Both the position numbers and the translations under genes were made by a program. A stretch of 64,000 nucleotides of DNA from Franconibacter helveticus LMG 23732 (lineage in GTDB: Bacteria > Pseudomonadota > Gammaproteobacteria > Enterobacterales > Enterobacteriaceae), in assembly GCF_000463115.2 (NCBI RefSeq), contig NZ_AWFX01000024.1, forward strand, positions 186,001-250,000. The letters are read 5' to 3'. Under the pieces are notes generated by a model. It saw only the letters and a list, made by a program, of their open reading frames with translations, did not search any database and was not told where the DNA came from. This document shows, one piece after another, positions 18,721 through 29,798 of the stretch. How positions within the stretch are numbered: the first letter of the stretch is position 1; the number at the start of each line of letters is the position of its first letter.

Positions 18721-21700
18721 CCGATGAACGAGCAGAGTCCCTTGATCCCCTTCGCTTGCCGTTATTGGGTGAAAGGCTGATAGAAGCCTCTGCCGGGACG
18801 GGGAAAACCTTTACTATCGCCGCGCTTTATCTGCGGTTATTGCTGGGGCTGGGCGGCGAAAACGCCCATACCCGGCCGCTGTCCGTTGAAGAGCTGCTGG
18901 TCGTAACCTTTACCGAAGCCGCCACGGAAGAGCTGCGCGGACGTATTCGCAGCAATATTCACGAGCTGCGCGTCGCCTGCCTGCGCGAACGCACCGACGA
19001 TGCGCTCTACCAGCGGCTGCTTGATGAGATCCCGGATAAGCGCCACGCGGCGCAAACGCTGTTGTTGGCCGAACGGCAAATGGATGAGGCGGCGATTTTT
19101 ACCATTCATGGTTTTTGTCAGCGCATGCTTAGCCTGAACGCCTTCGAATCCGGCATGCCGTTTGAACAACAGCTCATTGAAGATGAATCTCTGCTGCGCT
19201 ACCAGGCGTGTGCGGATTTCTGGCGGCGCCACTGTTACCCGCTGCCAAAAGCGGTCGCCCGTGCTATCAGCGAATTGTGGGACGGGCCGGAATCCCTGCT
19301 GCGTGATATCAGCGGTTTTTTGCACGGCGAAGCGCCGCAAATTAAAACGCCGCCACCCGATGAAGAGACGCTTGAAGCACGCCATCAGCGCATCATTGAG
19401 CGCATCGATCAAATAAAAGCGCAGTGGCGTTCTCTTGCGGGCGAAATCGGCGCCATGATCGCCAGCTCCGGTGTTGATAAACGCAGTTTCAGCAGTAAAA
19501 ACCTGCCCAACTGGCTCGATAAAGTTAATGCCTGGGCTCAGGAAGAGACGCAGTCTTATCAGTTGCCGGAAGCGCTTGCTAAATTCGCGCAGTCAAACCT
19601 GATTGAAAAGACAAAAAAAGGCGAGCCGCCGCGCCATCCGCTGTTTGCAGCGATTGATGAGCTGTTGCTGGAGCCGCTGACTATTCGCGACCTGGTGATG
19701 GCGCGGGCGATGACGGAAATACGCGCTACCGTCGCCCAGGAAAAACGCCGTCGCGGCGAGCTGGGCTTCGATGACATGCTAAGTCGGCTGGATGAAGCGT
19801 TGCACCAGCCGGGCGGCGACGCCCTGGCATTGGCTATCCGTACCCGCTATCCGGCCGCGATGATCGACGAATTTCAGGATACCGATCCCCAGCAATATCG
19901 TATTTTCCGCCGTATCTGGCTTGGTCAGCCTGAAACCGCGCTACTGCTGATAGGCGACCCGAAACAGGCCATTTACGCCTTTCGCGGCGCCGATATCTTC
20001 ACTTATATGAAGGCGCGTAGCGAAGTTAGCGCTCACTATACTCTCGACACCAACTGGCGTTCGGCGCCCGGGATGGTGGAAAGCGTAAACCGGTTGTTCG
20101 GCCTGCTGGACAATCCTTTCCTGTTTCAGGATATCCCTTTTCTGCCGGTGAAATCGGCGTCGCGTAACCAGTCGCTGCGCTTTATTGTGCAGGGAAAAAC
20201 GCAACCGGCGATGAAGTTCTGGCTAATGGAAGGCGAAGGAGCCGGAGTAAGCGATTACCAACAATACATGGCGCGGGTCTGCGCGCACCAGATTCGCGAC
20301 TGGCTGACGGCGGGGTTGCGCGGCGAAGCGTTGCTCTGTAAAGGAGACGAAACAAGAGCGGTGCGGGCATCCGATATTACCGTGCTGGTGCGTAACCGGA
20401 TCGAGGCGTCGGTTGTGCGCGAAGCGCTGAATGCGCTCAATATTCCTTCCGTATATCTTTCCAATCGTGACAGCGTCTTCGCCACTCAGGAAGCGCTTGA
20501 GCTGCTCTGGTTGCTACAGGCGGTGCTGGCGCCTGAAATCGAGACTCGCCTGCGCAGCGCAATGGCGGCAAGCATGCTGGGACTGGATGCGCAAGCCATC
20601 GAAGCGCTCAACCAGGATGAGAACGCCTGGGATAACCTGGTGGAAGAGTTTGACGGCTACCGGCAAATCTGGCTGAAGCGCGGCGTAATGCCCATGTTGC
20701 GTATGCTAATGACAAAACGCCATGTGGCAGAAAACTTGCTGGCGACCCCTGGCGGCGAGCGGCGTCTGACGGATATCCTTCATCTGAGCGAACTATTGCA
20801 GGAGGCCTCCGCCCAGGCAGACAGCGAATATGCGCTGGTACGCTGGCTGGCCCAGCATATCGCCGAGCCAGACGCCAATGCCGCCAGTCAGCAGTTGCGC
20901 CTTGAGAGCGATAAGCACCTCGTGCAGATAGTCACCATCCATAAATCCAAAGGCCTGGAGTATCCGCTGGTCTGGCTGCCTTTTATCGCCGATTTCCGCG
21001 AACAAAAGACCGGTTTTTACCACGATCGCGAAACCTTCGCGGCAGTGCTGGATTTAAGCAACGACGCCAGCAGCGTCGAGCTTGCGGAAGCGGAACGACT
21101 GGCGGAAGATTTACGCCTGCTTTATGTGGCGCTTACCCGCTCGGTCTGGCATTGCAGCCTGGGCATCGCGCCGCTCTTCCGTAGCCGGGGAGCAAAAAAT
21201 GGCGAAACGGATTTGCATCGCAGCGCCCTTGGCCGGCTTATCCAGAAAGGCGAGGCGCTGGATGCCGCTGGCCTTAAACGTTGCCTTGAAGCCTTATGCG
21301 ATGAGGCCATCGCGCTGGATTTCCCGACAGAGCCGGACAACCAGCCCTGGGCGCCGCCGCCTGGCGAGGCGTTAAGCCTCGCTGCGCGCGAGTTGCAACG
21401 CCGTATCGTTGATGAATGGCGTGTCACCAGCTATTCCGGATTGCAGCAGCATGGTCCCTCTTTTGCGCAGGACTGGGTGCCAAAACTGGATATCGATGCT
21501 GCGGGCGACCGGGAATCTTCAGGCGAGCCTGAAAAGACGCCGCATACTTTTCCTCGCGGCGCGTCGCCCGGTACCTTTTTGCATGGCCTGTTTGAAAATC
21601 TCGATTTCACGCAGCCGGTAGAAAAAACGTGGGTCAGCGAGCAGCTCTTACTGGGCGGCTTTGACGATGCCTGGCAGCCAGTGATGACGGAGTGGATAGA

Positions 21701-22259
21701 GAACATATTGCGCGCGCCGCTTAATGAAAGCGGCGTATCGCTTAACCAGCTCGGGCCGAAAGAGAAGCAGGTGGAGCTGGAGTTTTATGTGCCGATCAAC
21801 GCCACGCTCGCCCCCGAGGCGTTGGATGCGCTTATTCGCCGCCACGACCCGCTTTCCGCATCCTGCCCGCCGCTCGATTTCCGTCAGGTGCGCGGCATGC
21901 TGAAAGGCTTTATCGACCTGGTGTTCCGCTGGCAGGGGCGTTACTACCTGCTTGATTACAAGTCCAACTGGCTTGGCGACAGCCCGCAGGCTTATACCCG
22001 CGAGGCGATGGCGCAGGCGATGCAGACGCACCGTTACGATTTGCAATACCAGCTTTACACCCTGGCGTTGCATCGCTACTTGCGCCACCGGCTGGCGGAT
22101 TACGATTACGAACGCCATTTCGGCGGCGTCATTTATCTTTTTTTGCGCGGGGTCTCGGGTGATGACGCTTCGCAAGGCATTTTCACCACCCGTCCGGCGC
22201 TGGAACTGGTAGAGGGCATGGATGCGCTATTTGCCGGTGAACAGGAGGCAACGATATGA
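18717..22259 (+). CDS. recB: Exodeoxyribonuclease V subunit RecB
   Basis: A 1180-residue UvrD-type helicase and nuclease, matching E. coli RecB in length. Walker A is [11 protein letters not shown] (Lys30); motif II is [10 protein letters not shown], and [14 protein letters not shown] and [14 protein letters not shown] follow. The C-terminal nuclease domain keeps the catalytic LLDYKSNW motif. RecB is the 3'-5' helicase and the only nuclease of RecBCD, and loads RecA after Chi. It starts in an ATGA overlap with ptrA and ends in an ATGA overlap with recD, so the three are translationally chained. No active-site change is visible. Confidence 0.98.
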   Translation: MTDERAESLDPLRLPLLGERLIEASAGTGKTFTIAALYLRLLLGLGGENAHTRPLSVEELLVVTFTEAATEELRGRIRSNIHELRVACLRERTDDALYQRLLDEIPDKRHAAQTLLLAERQMDEAAIFTIHGFCQRMLSLNAFESGMPFEQQLIEDESLLRYQACADFWRRHCYPLPKAVARAISELWDGPESLLRDISGFLHGEAPQIKTPPPDEETLEARHQRIIERIDQIKAQWRSLAGEIGAMIASSGVDKRSFSSKNLPNWLDKVNAWAQEETQSYQLPEALAKFAQSNLIEKTKKGEPPRHPLFAAIDELLLEPLTIRDLVMARAMTEIRATVAQEKRRRGELGFDDMLSRLDEALHQPGGDALALAIRTRYPAAMIDEFQDTDPQQYRIFRRIWLGQPETALLLIGDPKQAIYAFRGADIFTYMKARSEVSAHYTLDTNWRSAPGMVESVNRLFGLLDNPFLFQDIPFLPVKSASRNQSLRFIVQGKTQPAMKFWLMEGEGAGVSDYQQYMARVCAHQIRDWLTAGLRGEALLCKGDETRAVRASDITVLVRNRIEASVVREALNALNIPSVYLSNRDSVFATQEALELLWLLQAVLAPEIETRLRSAMAASMLGLDAQAIEALNQDENAWDNLVEEFDGYRQIWLKRGVMPMLRMLMTKRHVAENLLATPGGERRLTDILHLSELLQEASAQADSEYALVRWLAQHIAEPDANAASQQLRLESDKHLVQIVTIHKSKGLEYPLVWLPFIADFREQKTGFYHDRETFAAVLDLSNDASSVELAEAERLAEDLRLLYVALTRSVWHCSLGIAPLFRSRGAKNGETDLHRSALGRLIQKGEALDAAGLKRCLEALCDEAIALDFPTEPDNQPWAPPPGEALSLAARELQRRIVDEWRVTSYSGLQQHGPSFAQDWVPKLDIDAAGDRESSGEPEKTPHTFPRGASPGTFLHGLFENLDFTQPVEKTWVSEQLLLGGFDDAWQPVMTEWIENILRAPLNESGVSLNQLGPKEKQVELEFYVPINATLAPEALDALIRRHDPLSASCPPLDFRQVRGMLKGFIDLVFRWQGRYYLLDYKSNWLGDSPQAYTREAMAQAMQTHRYDLQYQLYTLALHRYLRHRLADYDYERHFGGVIYLFLRGVSGDDASQGIFTTRPALELVEGMDALFAGEQEATI

Positions 22260-24091
22260 AAATGCAGGAGCTTATCCGACAGGCGGTAGAGCAGAAACTG
22301 CTGCGGCCGCTGGATGCGCAGTTCGCCATGATGGTGGCGAGCAATGACGAGCCGGCCATTATGCTGGCGGCGGCGCTGGTCAGCCGTGACGCAGGCGAAG
22401 GGCATGTTTGTCTGCCCGTGAGCCGCCTGTGCGTCGAACACTGCTTTTCCGGCAGGCCGCAGGAAGCATTTGCAAAAACCCTGTTCGACGCGGCGGGAAA
22501 CCCGCAAAACTGGCATGAAGTGCTGCTGGCTTCCCGGGCGGTAAGCGATGACGGCGCGCCAACGCCGCTCAAGCTTATTGGCGAGCGGCTTTATCTCAAC
22601 CGCATGTGGCGTCACGAACAGGCGGTCGCCGCTTTTTTCCGCCAGCAAAACCGGGTTATCGCGGCAGATGAGGCGAAGCTGAACGAGGTGCTGAATGAGC
22701 TGTTCGCGCCCGCCGATGAGGTGGACTGGCAGAAAGTCGCGGCGGCGGTGGCATTGACTCGCCGTATTTCCGTGATTTCCGGCGGTCCGGGCACGGGAAA
22801 AACAACGACCGTCGCCAAACTGCTGGCGGCGTTAGTCCGGCTGGCGGGGGAAAAGCCGCCACGTATTCGTCTTGCCGCGCCTACCGGCAAAGCTGCGGCG
22901 CGTCTGACCGAGTCGCTTGGCGGCGCGCTGCGCCGTTTACCGCTGGCGCAAAAACAAAAAGAGGCGCTGCCGGATGAAGCCAGCACGCTGCACCGCTTGT
23001 TGGGGGCGCAGCCTGGCAGCCAGCGGCTGCGCTACCATGAAGGCAATCCGCTGCATCTGGATGTGCTGGTCGTGGATGAAGCGTCAATGATTGACCTGCC
23101 GATGATGGCGCGGCTAATCGCGGCGCTTCCGCCCCATGCGCGGGTGATTTTTTTAGGCGACCGCGATCAGCTCGCCTCGGTGGAGGCCGGCGCGGTGCTC
23201 GGCGATGTGTGTCACTATGTCAGCCACGGTTTTACTGCCGCCAGAGCGCAGGAGTTGAGCCGCATCACCGGCTGCCAGATAGCCGCAGGGGAAAGCGAGC
23301 ACGCCGCTGAGTTGCGGGATTGTCTTTGTCTGCTGCAAAAAAGCTATCGCTTCGGCAGCCATTCCGGCATTGGGCGGCTGGCTTTCGCCGTTAACAGCAG
23401 CGACCACCGGGCGGCGCATAGCGCGTTTACTCAGAACTTTACGGATATCGCCAAAAAACCGCTGCAAAGCGGCGACGATTACGCGCAAATGATTGTCGAT
23501 GCGCTGGAGGGCTACGAGCGTTTTCTCAGTTCATTGCGTGAAGGCGCAGAGCCGCAAACCGTATTGCAGGCGTTTGGCGACTTTCAATTGCTCTGCGCGC
23601 TGCGTGAAGGGCCGTTTGGCGTGGGCGGATTAAACGAGCGGCTGGAGCAGGCGCTGGCGCAGCGGCGTTTTATCAAGCGCGTGCCGCTTTCTCGCTGGTA
23701 TGAAGGCCGACCGGTAATGATTAGCCGTAATGACAGCTCGCTGGGGCTGTTTAACGGCGATATTGGCATTGCGCTCGACAGGGGGCAGGGGCTGCGCGTC
23801 TGGTTCCCAATGCCGGATGGCTCGGTAAAACCCGTGCAGCCAAGCCGCCTTCCTGCGCATGATACCGCCTGGGCGATGACGGTGCATAAATCGCAGGGGT
23901 CGGAATTTGACCACGCGGCGCTAATTCTCCCCGGCCAGTTTGTTCCCGTGGTAACGCGTGAACTGGTTTATACCGCCATAACCCGTGCGCGCAGCAGGCT
24001 GTCGCTTTATGCCGACGATCGGGTGTTTGAGCAGGCGATAGCGACCCGCACCGAGCGGCGCAGCGGGCTGATGGAAAGCTTCAGGGCATAA
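22256..24091 (+). CDS. recD: Exodeoxyribonuclease V subunit RecD
   Basis: A 611-residue SF1B helicase; E. coli RecD has 608. Walker A is GGPGTGKT at residues 176-183, the Walker B region is [12 protein letters not shown], and the C-terminal motif [16 protein letters not shown] is intact. RecD is the fast 5'-3' motor of RecBCD and also controls nuclease activity and RecA loading. The gene overlaps recB by 4 bases and ends the ptrA-recB-recD transcript, convergent with argA across a small hairpin. Confidence 0.97.
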   Translation: MKMQELIRQAVEQKLLRPLDAQFAMMVASNDEPAIMLAAALVSRDAGEGHVCLPVSRLCVEHCFSGRPQEAFAKTLFDAAGNPQNWHEVLLASRAVSDDGAPTPLKLIGERLYLNRMWRHEQAVAAFFRQQNRVIAADEAKLNEVLNELFAPADEVDWQKVAAAVALTRRISVISGGPGTGKTTTVAKLLAALVRLAGEKPPRIRLAAPTGKAAARLTESLGGALRRLPLAQKQKEALPDEASTLHRLLGAQPGSQRLRYHEGNPLHLDVLVVDEASMIDLPMMARLIAALPPHARVIFLGDRDQLASVEAGAVLGDVCHYVSHGFTAARAQELSRITGCQIAAGESEHAAELRDCLCLLQKSYRFGSHSGIGRLAFAVNSSDHRAAHSAFTQNFTDIAKKPLQSGDDYAQMIVDALEGYERFLSSLREGAEPQTVLQAFGDFQLLCALREGPFGVGGLNERLEQALAQRRFIKRVPLSRWYEGRPVMISRNDSSLGLFNGDIGIALDRGQGLRVWFPMPDGSVKPVQPSRLPAHDTAWAMTVHKSQGSEFDHAALILPGQFVPVVTRELVYTAITRARSRLSLYADDRVFEQAIATRTERRSGLMESFRA

Positions 24092-24115
24092 AAAGGCCGC
24101 GCTTTTGCGCGGCCT
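24091..24115 (-). terminator. Terminator of argA (between recD and argA)
   Basis: A 9-bp stem (AGGCCGCGC with GCGCGGCCT) closes on TTTT, with a U run only on the minus-strand side. It therefore mainly ends argA transcription; recD may stop less cleanly here. Confidence 0.82.
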
Positions 24116-24122
24116 GGCCGTG

Positions 24123-25454
24123 TCAGGTAAGGTCCGCCATCAGCACTTTTGAGCGCCGCTGGTAGTTATACATCTGCTTTTTGCTCTCCGGCAGCGAATC
24201 GATGTCTACTGGCGTAAAGCCGCGCTCCTGGAACCAGTGAATGCTGCGGGTCGTCAGCACAAAAAGCTTGCTAAGCCCCATTTGCTTCGCCTGGCTCGCC
24301 ACGCGCTCCAGCAGCGCTTCGCCACGGGAGGAGCTGCGGTAATCAGGATGCACCGCCACGCAGGCCATTTCGCCGATTTTCTCTTCGGGGAAAGGGTAGA
24401 GCGCAGCGCAGGCGATAGTCAGGTTGTCGCGCTGGATGATGGTGAATTTATCAATTTCCATCTCCAGCTGTTCGCGGGAGCGACGCACCAGTATGCCCTG
24501 CTGCTCAAGCGGGCGAATAAGCTCAAGAATGCCGCCGATGTCGTTAATGGTAGCGCGGCGGATCTGCTCTGCGCTTTCCATAACAATCTGTGTGCCGATG
24601 CCTTCACGCGAGAACAGCTCCTGCAACAATGCGCCATCTTCCTGATAGCTGATTAAGTGGCTGCGGCGCACGCCGCTGCGGCAGGCTTTCACTGCGCCGC
24701 GCAGGAAACGTACCGTACCGGAATGGTAATCTCCCGCCGCTTCCAGCGCCTCTACGCGCGTCTGGGCTTCATTCGGGAACAGCTCCGAAACAATCTCGCC
24801 GTTTTCATCCATTACGCCCTGCGAAGAGCAAAAGCCGATCATCTTCTCCGCTTTAAGTTTGATAGCCAGCTGTGTCGCTATCTCTTCTGAGGTCAGGTTA
24901 AAGCTTTCCCCCGTAACGGAGACGGCCACCGGCCCCATCAGCACAATCGCGCCGCTGTCGAGCTGGCGATGAATGGCTTCTTCGTCAATACGGCGGATGC
25001 GGCCGCTGTGGCAGTAGTCTATGCCGTCATCCACGCCAAGCGGCTGGGCAATAATAAAGTTGCCGCTTACCACGTTGATATGCGCGCCCTGCAATGGCGT
25101 GTTGTTAAGGCTCATAGAAAGGCGGGCGGTGATATCAAGTTGCAGCAGGCCGGCCGCCTGTTTAACCAGATCGAGCGTGCGGGCGTCGGTGACGCGGGTA
25201 TGCTTGTGATAAAGCGGTTCGTGATGATGAGCGGCGAGATTAGCGTCGATTTGCGGACGCGCGCCATAGACGACCACCAGCCGGATCCCAAGGCTGTGAA
25301 GCAGACCAATGTCGTTGACAATATTGGAGAAATTTTCATGCTCAATGGCTTCGCCGCCAAGCATAATGACAAACGTTTTTCCCCGATGAGCATTAATATA
25401 GGGAACGGAATGACGGAATCCCTGGACCAGCTCGGTTCGACGCTCCTTCACCAC
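24123..25454 (-). CDS. argA: N-acetylglutamate synthase ArgA
   Basis: A 443-residue enzyme, exactly the E. coli length if translation starts at the GTG at 25454 ([13 protein letters not shown]). An upstream ATG at 25469 would add five residues and lies inside the operator, so I prefer GTG. Residues 1 to about 290 form an amino-acid-kinase domain ([23 protein letters not shown]), which binds the feedback inhibitor arginine; residues about 295-443 form a GNAT acetyltransferase domain ([15 protein letters not shown], the acetyl-CoA loop). It catalyses the first step of arginine synthesis. Two ArgR boxes lie directly upstream, consistent with repression by arginine. Confidence 0.97.
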   Translation of the reverse strand: MVKERRTELVQGFRHSVPYINAHRGKTFVIMLGGEAIEHENFSNIVNDIGLLHSLGIRLVVVYGARPQIDANLAAHHHEPLYHKHTRVTDARTLDLVKQAAGLLQLDITARLSMSLNNTPLQGAHINVVSGNFIIAQPLGVDDGIDYCHSGRIRRIDEEAIHRQLDSGAIVLMGPVAVSVTGESFNLTSEEIATQLAIKLKAEKMIGFCSSQGVMDENGEIVSELFPNEAQTRVEALEAAGDYHSGTVRFLRGAVKACRSGVRRSHLISYQEDGALLQELFSREGIGTQIVMESAEQIRRATINDIGGILELIRPLEQQGILVRRSREQLEMEIDKFTIIQRDNLTIACAALYPFPEEKIGEMACVAVHPDYRSSSRGEALLERVASQAKQMGLSKLFVLTTRSIHWFQERGFTPVDIDSLPESKKQMYNYQRRSKVLMADLT

Positions 25455-25467
25455 GGCTAAACCTCTC

Positions 25468-25506
25468 AATGAATTATTATTCGTAATTTATGTATTTTTA
25501 TTCTTT
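25468..25506 (-). promoter_or_regulatory. Two ARG boxes, ArgR operator of argA
   Basis: Two imperfect palindromes match the ARG-box core TGAATWWWWATTCA: TGAATTATTATTCG at 25470-25483 and TGTATTTTTATTCT at 25491-25504. Taken as 18-bp boxes they are separated by 3 bp, the standard spacing for binding one ArgR hexamer. They lie just upstream of the argA GTG start and should overlap its promoter. Confidence 0.85.
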
Positions 25507-25683
25507 TCTGTTCAGCCATGCAAGCAACAATTTCACTCAGCACGAGCATTAAACATGGCGCAAAAAAAGCGTAAATCGAATGTTTACCCTTTTATAGATG
25601 ACAGTCAGGGCACCATTCGCTAAAGTTTTTCGCCTGTTTTTACGATGTTATGTCAGGGTTTCGTTTTTTTGCTCGGGAGAGGC

Positions 25684-26931
25684 ATGTCTGGTTCCAGTAA
25701 ATCTTTAAGCCGTCGTCAGCTGTTGCAGGGGACGGGCGCCATGTGGTTATTAAGCGTCAGTCAGATTGGCTTTGCCGCTTCAAGCCAGGTGGTTGCGGTG
25801 CGCGTCTGGCCCGCTTCCGCCTATACCCGCGTCACGCTCGAATCGAACCGCGTGCTGAAATATCGCCAGTTTGCGCTTAGTAATCCTGAGCGCGTGGTGG
25901 TGGATATTGAAGGCGTGCACCTTAACTCTGTGCTGAAAGGACTGGGCAACCAGATAAGCCATAACGATCCCTTTATTAAATCTGCGCGCGTCGGGCAGTT
26001 TGATCCCAAAACGGTGCGGATGGTTTTCGAGCTGAAAAAGAACGTCACGCCGCATCTGTTTGCCCTGGCTCCGGTGGCGGAATTTAAAGAGCGTCTGGTT
26101 ATCGATCTCTATCCGGCCGACAGCGCCAGCGAGCAGGATCCGCTACTGGCGTTGCTGGAAGATTACAACAAAGGCGAGCTGGATAAAAAAGCGCCGCAGG
26201 GTGGCCCGCAGCCTGGCAAAGCGGGGCGCGATCGGCCTATCGTCATCATGATAGACCCGGGCCACGGTGGGGAAGACCCCGGGGCCATAGGGAAATACAA
26301 AACGCGTGAAAAAGATGTGGTGTTGCAAATCGCACGGCGATTAAGGGCGCTCATTGAAAAAGAGAGCAATATGAAAGCCTATATGACGCGCAACGAGGAT
26401 ATTTTTATCCCACTGAAAGTGCGTGTGGCGAAGGCGCAGAAGCAGCGCGCCGATCTCTTTGTTTCTATTCACGCCGATGCCTTTACCAGCCGGGCGGCGC
26501 GCGGTTCGTCGGTATTTGCGCTTTCCACCAAAGGCGCCACCAGCACCGCGGCGAAATATCTGGCGCAAACGCAGAACGCGGCCGACCTGGTCGGCGGCGT
26601 CAGCAAAAGCGGGGATGTTTACCTGGACCATACGATGTTCGATATGGTGCAGTCGTTGACGATTTCCGACAGCCTGAAATTTGGCAAAGAGGTGTTGAAT
26701 CGCCTTGGCAACGTTAACAAACTGCATAAAAACAGCGTCGATCAGGCGGGCTTCGCCGTACTGAAGGCGCCGGATATTCCCTCGATACTGGTCGAGACAG
26801 CGTTTATCAGTAACGTTGAGGAAGAGAAAAAGTTGCGCACGGCGGCCTTTCAGCAGGAGGTGGCCGTTTCGATTCTGGCGGGCATTAAAGCCTATTTCGC
26901 CGATGGCGGGACGCTGGCAAGGCGCGGTTAA
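25684..26931 (+). CDS. amiC: N-acetylmuramoyl-L-alanine amidase AmiC
   Basis: A 415-residue cell-division amidase; E. coli AmiC has 417. I chose the ATG at 25684 (after GGGAGA) over an in-frame ATG at 25645, because it gives the expected twin-arginine signal: SRRQLLQG (Arg10-Arg11) followed by a hydrophobic stretch ending near Ala-Ala. An AMIN domain (about residues 35-130) targets it to the septum. The Amidase_3 domain carries the zinc ligands in DPGHGGED, the following glutamate and SIHADA, plus the catalytic glutamate in VETAFIS. It cleaves peptide stems from glycan during daughter-cell separation and is activated by NlpD. It diverges from argA. Confidence 0.96.
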   Translation: MSGSSKSLSRRQLLQGTGAMWLLSVSQIGFAASSQVVAVRVWPASAYTRVTLESNRVLKYRQFALSNPERVVVDIEGVHLNSVLKGLGNQISHNDPFIKSARVGQFDPKTVRMVFELKKNVTPHLFALAPVAEFKERLVIDLYPADSASEQDPLLALLEDYNKGELDKKAPQGGPQPGKAGRDRPIVIMIDPGHGGEDPGAIGKYKTREKDVVLQIARRLRALIEKESNMKAYMTRNEDIFIPLKVRVAKAQKQRADLFVSIHADAFTSRAARGSSVFALSTKGATSTAAKYLAQTQNAADLVGGVSKSGDVYLDHTMFDMVQSLTISDSLKFGKEVLNRLGNVNKLHKNSVDQAGFAVLKAPDIPSILVETAFISNVEEEKKLRTAAFQQEVAVSILAGIKAYFADGGTLARRG

Positions 26932-26941
26932 CGCGCCTTTT
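26919..26941 (+). terminator. Hairpin at the end of amiC
   Basis: An 8-bp stem (AAGGCGCG with CGCGCCTT) has the amiC stop codon in its loop and is followed by a short T run. It probably ends amiC transcription before the oppositely directed tRNA genes. Confidence 0.6.
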
Positions 26942-26955
26942 GCCTTATTTCAGGC

Positions 26956-26980
26956 AAAAAAAAACACCCGTCAGGGTGTT
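26956..26980 (-). terminator. Terminator of the initiator tRNA operon
   Basis: On the minus strand a stem AACACCC-GGGTGTT with a TGAC loop is followed by a run of eight or more T residues, 12 bases beyond the 3' end of the distal tRNA gene. It is a strong intrinsic terminator. Confidence 0.88.
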
Positions 26981-26991
26981 CATTTTATGAT

Positions 26992-27068
<77 letters not shown>

Positions 27069-27109
27069 TCCGTCATACTACTTCACATTGTCGCGCACGG
27101 CGCGTTAAT

Positions 27110-27186
<77 letters not shown>

Positions 27187-27199
27187 TCCGTGGAAGCGC

Positions 27200-27227
27200 A
27201 CTATACTCCGCTGAGCTTTCGTTGCAA
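27200..27227 (-). promoter_or_regulatory. Promoter of the initiator tRNA operon
   Basis: On the minus strand, TTGCAA (27222-27227) and TATAGT (27200-27205) are separated by 16 bp. The sequence after the -10 box is GC-rich (GCGC), the discriminator type linked to negative control by ppGpp and DksA at stable-RNA promoters. This is read by eye, without start-site data. Confidence 0.75.
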
Positions 27228-27389
27228 CCTTTTTTTAAAACAAACCGCCATCATCAGGCGCACTTGCTGAAATATCCCGCCATCTGTTTATTTTTTATCC
27301 TTATTTGATTCTGCTTAAGGCGCAGCCGTTTCATTGAACCCGCGTGTTTGCTATCTTCGCCTGCGGAATGCGGTAACGTGGAGAGAGTA

Positions 27390-28487
27390 ATGAAAGGGCG
27401 TCTGGCAAAATATCTGGCGACAGGAGCGATGGTGGCGATCCTCGCGGCCTGTTCTTCTAAACCGACCGATCGCGGTCAACAATATAAAGACGGTAAGTTT
27501 CATCAGCCGTTCTCACTGGTCAATCAGCCGGATGCCGTGGGCGCGCCCATTAATGCGGGCGATTTTTCAAAGCAGGTGAGCGAAATCCGCAACGCCTCGC
27601 CGCGTCTGTACGGTAGCCAGAGCAGCGTTTACAGCGCCGTGCAGGAGTGGCTGCGCGCGGGCGGCGATACCCGTTCGCTGCGCCAGTTCGGTATAGACGC
27701 CTGGCAGATGGAAGGGGCCGATAATTATGGCAACGTGCAGTTCACCGGTTACTACACGCCGGTCGTGCAGGCGCGCTATACCCGTCAGGGCGAATTCCAG
27801 TACCCGATTTACCGCATGCCGCCTAAGCGTGGTCGTTTGCCGTCGCGCGCCGAAATTTACGCAGGCGCGCTGAGTGAAAATTACGTCCTGGCTTACAGCA
27901 ACTCCCTGATGGATAACTTCATTATGGACGTGCAGGGCAGCGGTTATATCGATTTTGGCGACGGACGTCCGCTTAACTTCTTCGCCTACGCAGGCAAAAA
28001 CGGTCACGCTTACCGCAGCATCGGCAAAGTGTTGATCGACCGCGGCGAAGTGAAAAAAGAAGACATGTCGATGCAGGCGATCCGCCAGTGGGGCGAAACC
28101 CACAGCGAAGCGGAAGTGCGCGAACTGCTTGAGCAGAACCCGTCGTTTGTGTTCTTTAAACCGCAATCTTATGCGCCGGTGAAAGGTGCGAGCGCGGTGC
28201 CGCTTATCGGCCGCGCTTCGGTGGCCTCTGACCGTTCAATTATCCCGCCGGGCACCACGCTGCTGGCGGAAGTTCCGCTGCTGGACAATAACGGCAAGTT
28301 CAACGGACAATATGAGCTACGCCTGATGGTGGCGCTGGATGTCGGCGGCGCCATCAAAGGCCAGCACTTCGATATTTACCAGGGGATCGGCCCGGAAGCG
28401 GGGCACCGCGCAGGCTGGTATAATCACTACGGTCGCGTCTGGGTGCTGAAAACAGCGCCGGGCGCAGGCAATGTCTTCAGCGGTTAA
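27390..28487 (+). CDS. mltA: Membrane-bound lytic transglycosylase A
   Basis: A 365-residue lipoprotein, the same length as E. coli MltA, from the ATG at 27390 (an upstream ATG at 27348 would push the signal peptide inward). The lipobox ends at Cys21 (ILAAC), and the next residues are Ser-Ser, favouring the outer membrane. The MltA double-barrel domain includes FTGYYTPV, and the catalytic aspartate lies in VALDVGGAIKGQHFDIYQG. It cuts murein between MurNAc and GlcNAc, leaving 1,6-anhydroMurNAc, during wall turnover. It acts on the same polymer as its neighbour AmiC. A GC-rich hairpin at 28500-28520 may end its transcript. Confidence 0.97.
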   Translation: MKGRLAKYLATGAMVAILAACSSKPTDRGQQYKDGKFHQPFSLVNQPDAVGAPINAGDFSKQVSEIRNASPRLYGSQSSVYSAVQEWLRAGGDTRSLRQFGIDAWQMEGADNYGNVQFTGYYTPVVQARYTRQGEFQYPIYRMPPKRGRLPSRAEIYAGALSENYVLAYSNSLMDNFIMDVQGSGYIDFGDGRPLNFFAYAGKNGHAYRSIGKVLIDRGEVKKEDMSMQAIRQWGETHSEAEVRELLEQNPSFVFFKPQSYAPVKGASAVPLIGRASVASDRSIIPPGTTLLAEVPLLDNNGKFNGQYELRLMVALDVGGAIKGQHFDIYQGIGPEAGHRAGWYNHYGRVWVLKTAPGAGNVFSG

Positions 28488-28544
28488 TCCCTGCCTTTTG
28501 CGGGCGGTCACGCCGCCCGCTCATTTGAATTACCCGAGGTTATC

Positions 28545-29354
28545 ATGGCAGTCGTTCTTACTGATGCCTGGCGAAGCCGTTTCGGCGGCACCGCCCGTTT
28601 ATATGGCGAAACCGCGCTGGAGCTTTTCGCTAACGCCCATCTCTGCGTCGTTGGCATCGGCGGCGTCGGGTCGTGGGCGGCGGAAGCGCTGGCCCGCACC
28701 GGTATAGGCGCCATCACGCTTATCGACATGGATGATGTCTGCGTCACTAACACCAACCGGCAAATCCATGCGCTGCGCGATAACGTAGGGCTGGCGAAGG
28801 CAGAGGTGATGGCGGATCGCATTCGCCAGATAAACCCCGAGTGCCGCGTTACGGTGGTGGATGATTTCATTACAGCGGATAACGTAGCGCAGCATCTTAA
28901 TCAGGGTTTCACCTACGTTATTGACGCCATCGACAGCGTGCGGCCTAAAGCGGCGCTCATTGCTTATTGCCGTCGTTATAAAATTCCGCTGGTGACCACC
29001 GGCGGGGCGGGCGGGCAGATTGACCCGACGCAAATCCAGGTCGCGGATCTGGCGAAAACGATTCAGGATCCGCTGGCGGCAAAACTGCGCGAGCGGCTGA
29101 AAAGCGATTTTGGCGTGGTTAAGAACAGCAAAGGCAAGCTTGGCGTCGATTGCGTCTTTTCCACCGAAGCGCTGGTTTACCCGCAGGCGGATGGCACGGT
29201 ATGTGCGATGAAAAGCACGGCGGAAGGGCCAAAACGGATGGATTGCGCCTCCGGTTTTGGCGCAGCGACCATGGTTACCGCCACGTTCGGCTTTGTGGCG
29301 GTCTCCCATGCGCTGAAAAAAATGATGGCGAAAGCCGCGCGCGAGGCGCGGTAA
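28545..29354 (+). CDS. tcdA: tRNA threonylcarbamoyladenosine dehydratase TcdA
   Basis: A 269-residue E1-like enzyme; E. coli TcdA (CsdL) has 268. The nucleotide-binding loop GIGGVG is at residues 37-42, and the acceptor and metal region has DMDDVCVTNTNRQ. It uses ATP to cyclise the t6A base at tRNA position 37 to ct6A, with CsdA and CsdE as sulfur-relay partners; these are encoded next to it on the opposite strand. Its TAA stop directly abuts the TAA of convergent csdE, leaving no intergenic base. The start ATG follows ACCCGAGG. Confidence 0.96.
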   Translation: MAVVLTDAWRSRFGGTARLYGETALELFANAHLCVVGIGGVGSWAAEALARTGIGAITLIDMDDVCVTNTNRQIHALRDNVGLAKAEVMADRIRQINPECRVTVVDDFITADNVAQHLNQGFTYVIDAIDSVRPKAALIAYCRRYKIPLVTTGGAGGQIDPTQIQVADLAKTIQDPLAAKLRERLKSDFGVVKNSKGKLGVDCVFSTEALVYPQADGTVCAMKSTAEGPKRMDCASGFGAATMVTATFGFVAVSHALKKMMAKAAREAR

Positions 29355-29798
29355 TTACCCGGCGCGGGCCGCCTGTTTCACCGCGTCGGCCAGCGCCGTT
29401 AACCCCTGATTGCGCGATGCGCTAAGCTGCGCGCGCAACCCCAGTTCATCAAAGAGCGCCAGCGGCTCGTGCGACAGCAAGGCTTGCGGCGTTTTGCCTT
29501 CTATCGCCACCAGCAGCACGGCCAGCAGACCGCGTACAATGCGACCTTCGCTGTCGCCGTAAAAATGCAGCGTGCCGTCTGGCTGGCGGGTGTGACCGAG
29601 CCAGACGCGGTTTTCGCATCCCGGGATCTCGATCTCTTCACGTTTCAGGTCATCCGGCAGGGCGGGCAACTGTTTGCCCAGCAGGATAAGCTGGCGATAT
29701 TTCTCTTCCCACTGCGTCAGCGAACCGAAAGTCTGGCGCAGCGTGTCGGCGGTAACAGAGGCGCCGAAAGGGTGTCCGGCAAGGTAAGCGGTTGTCAT
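29355..29798 (-). CDS. csdE: Sulfur acceptor protein CsdE
   Basis: A 147-residue SufE-family protein; E. coli CsdE has the same length. The sulfur-accepting cysteine is Cys61 in [10 protein letters not shown], at the same position as in E. coli. It takes persulfide sulfur from CsdA and, with TcdA, takes part in ct6A formation in tRNA. It directly follows csdA with no gap (csdA stop ends at 29799), so csdA-csdE form an operon. Its stop abuts that of tcdA. Confidence 0.96.
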   Translation of the reverse strand: MTTAYLAGHPFGASVTADTLRQTFGSLTQWEEKYRQLILLGKQLPALPDDLKREEIEIPGCENRVWLGHTRQPDGTLHFYGDSEGRIVRGLLAVLLVAIEGKTPQALLSHEPLALFDELGLRAQLSASRNQGLTALADAVKQAARAG

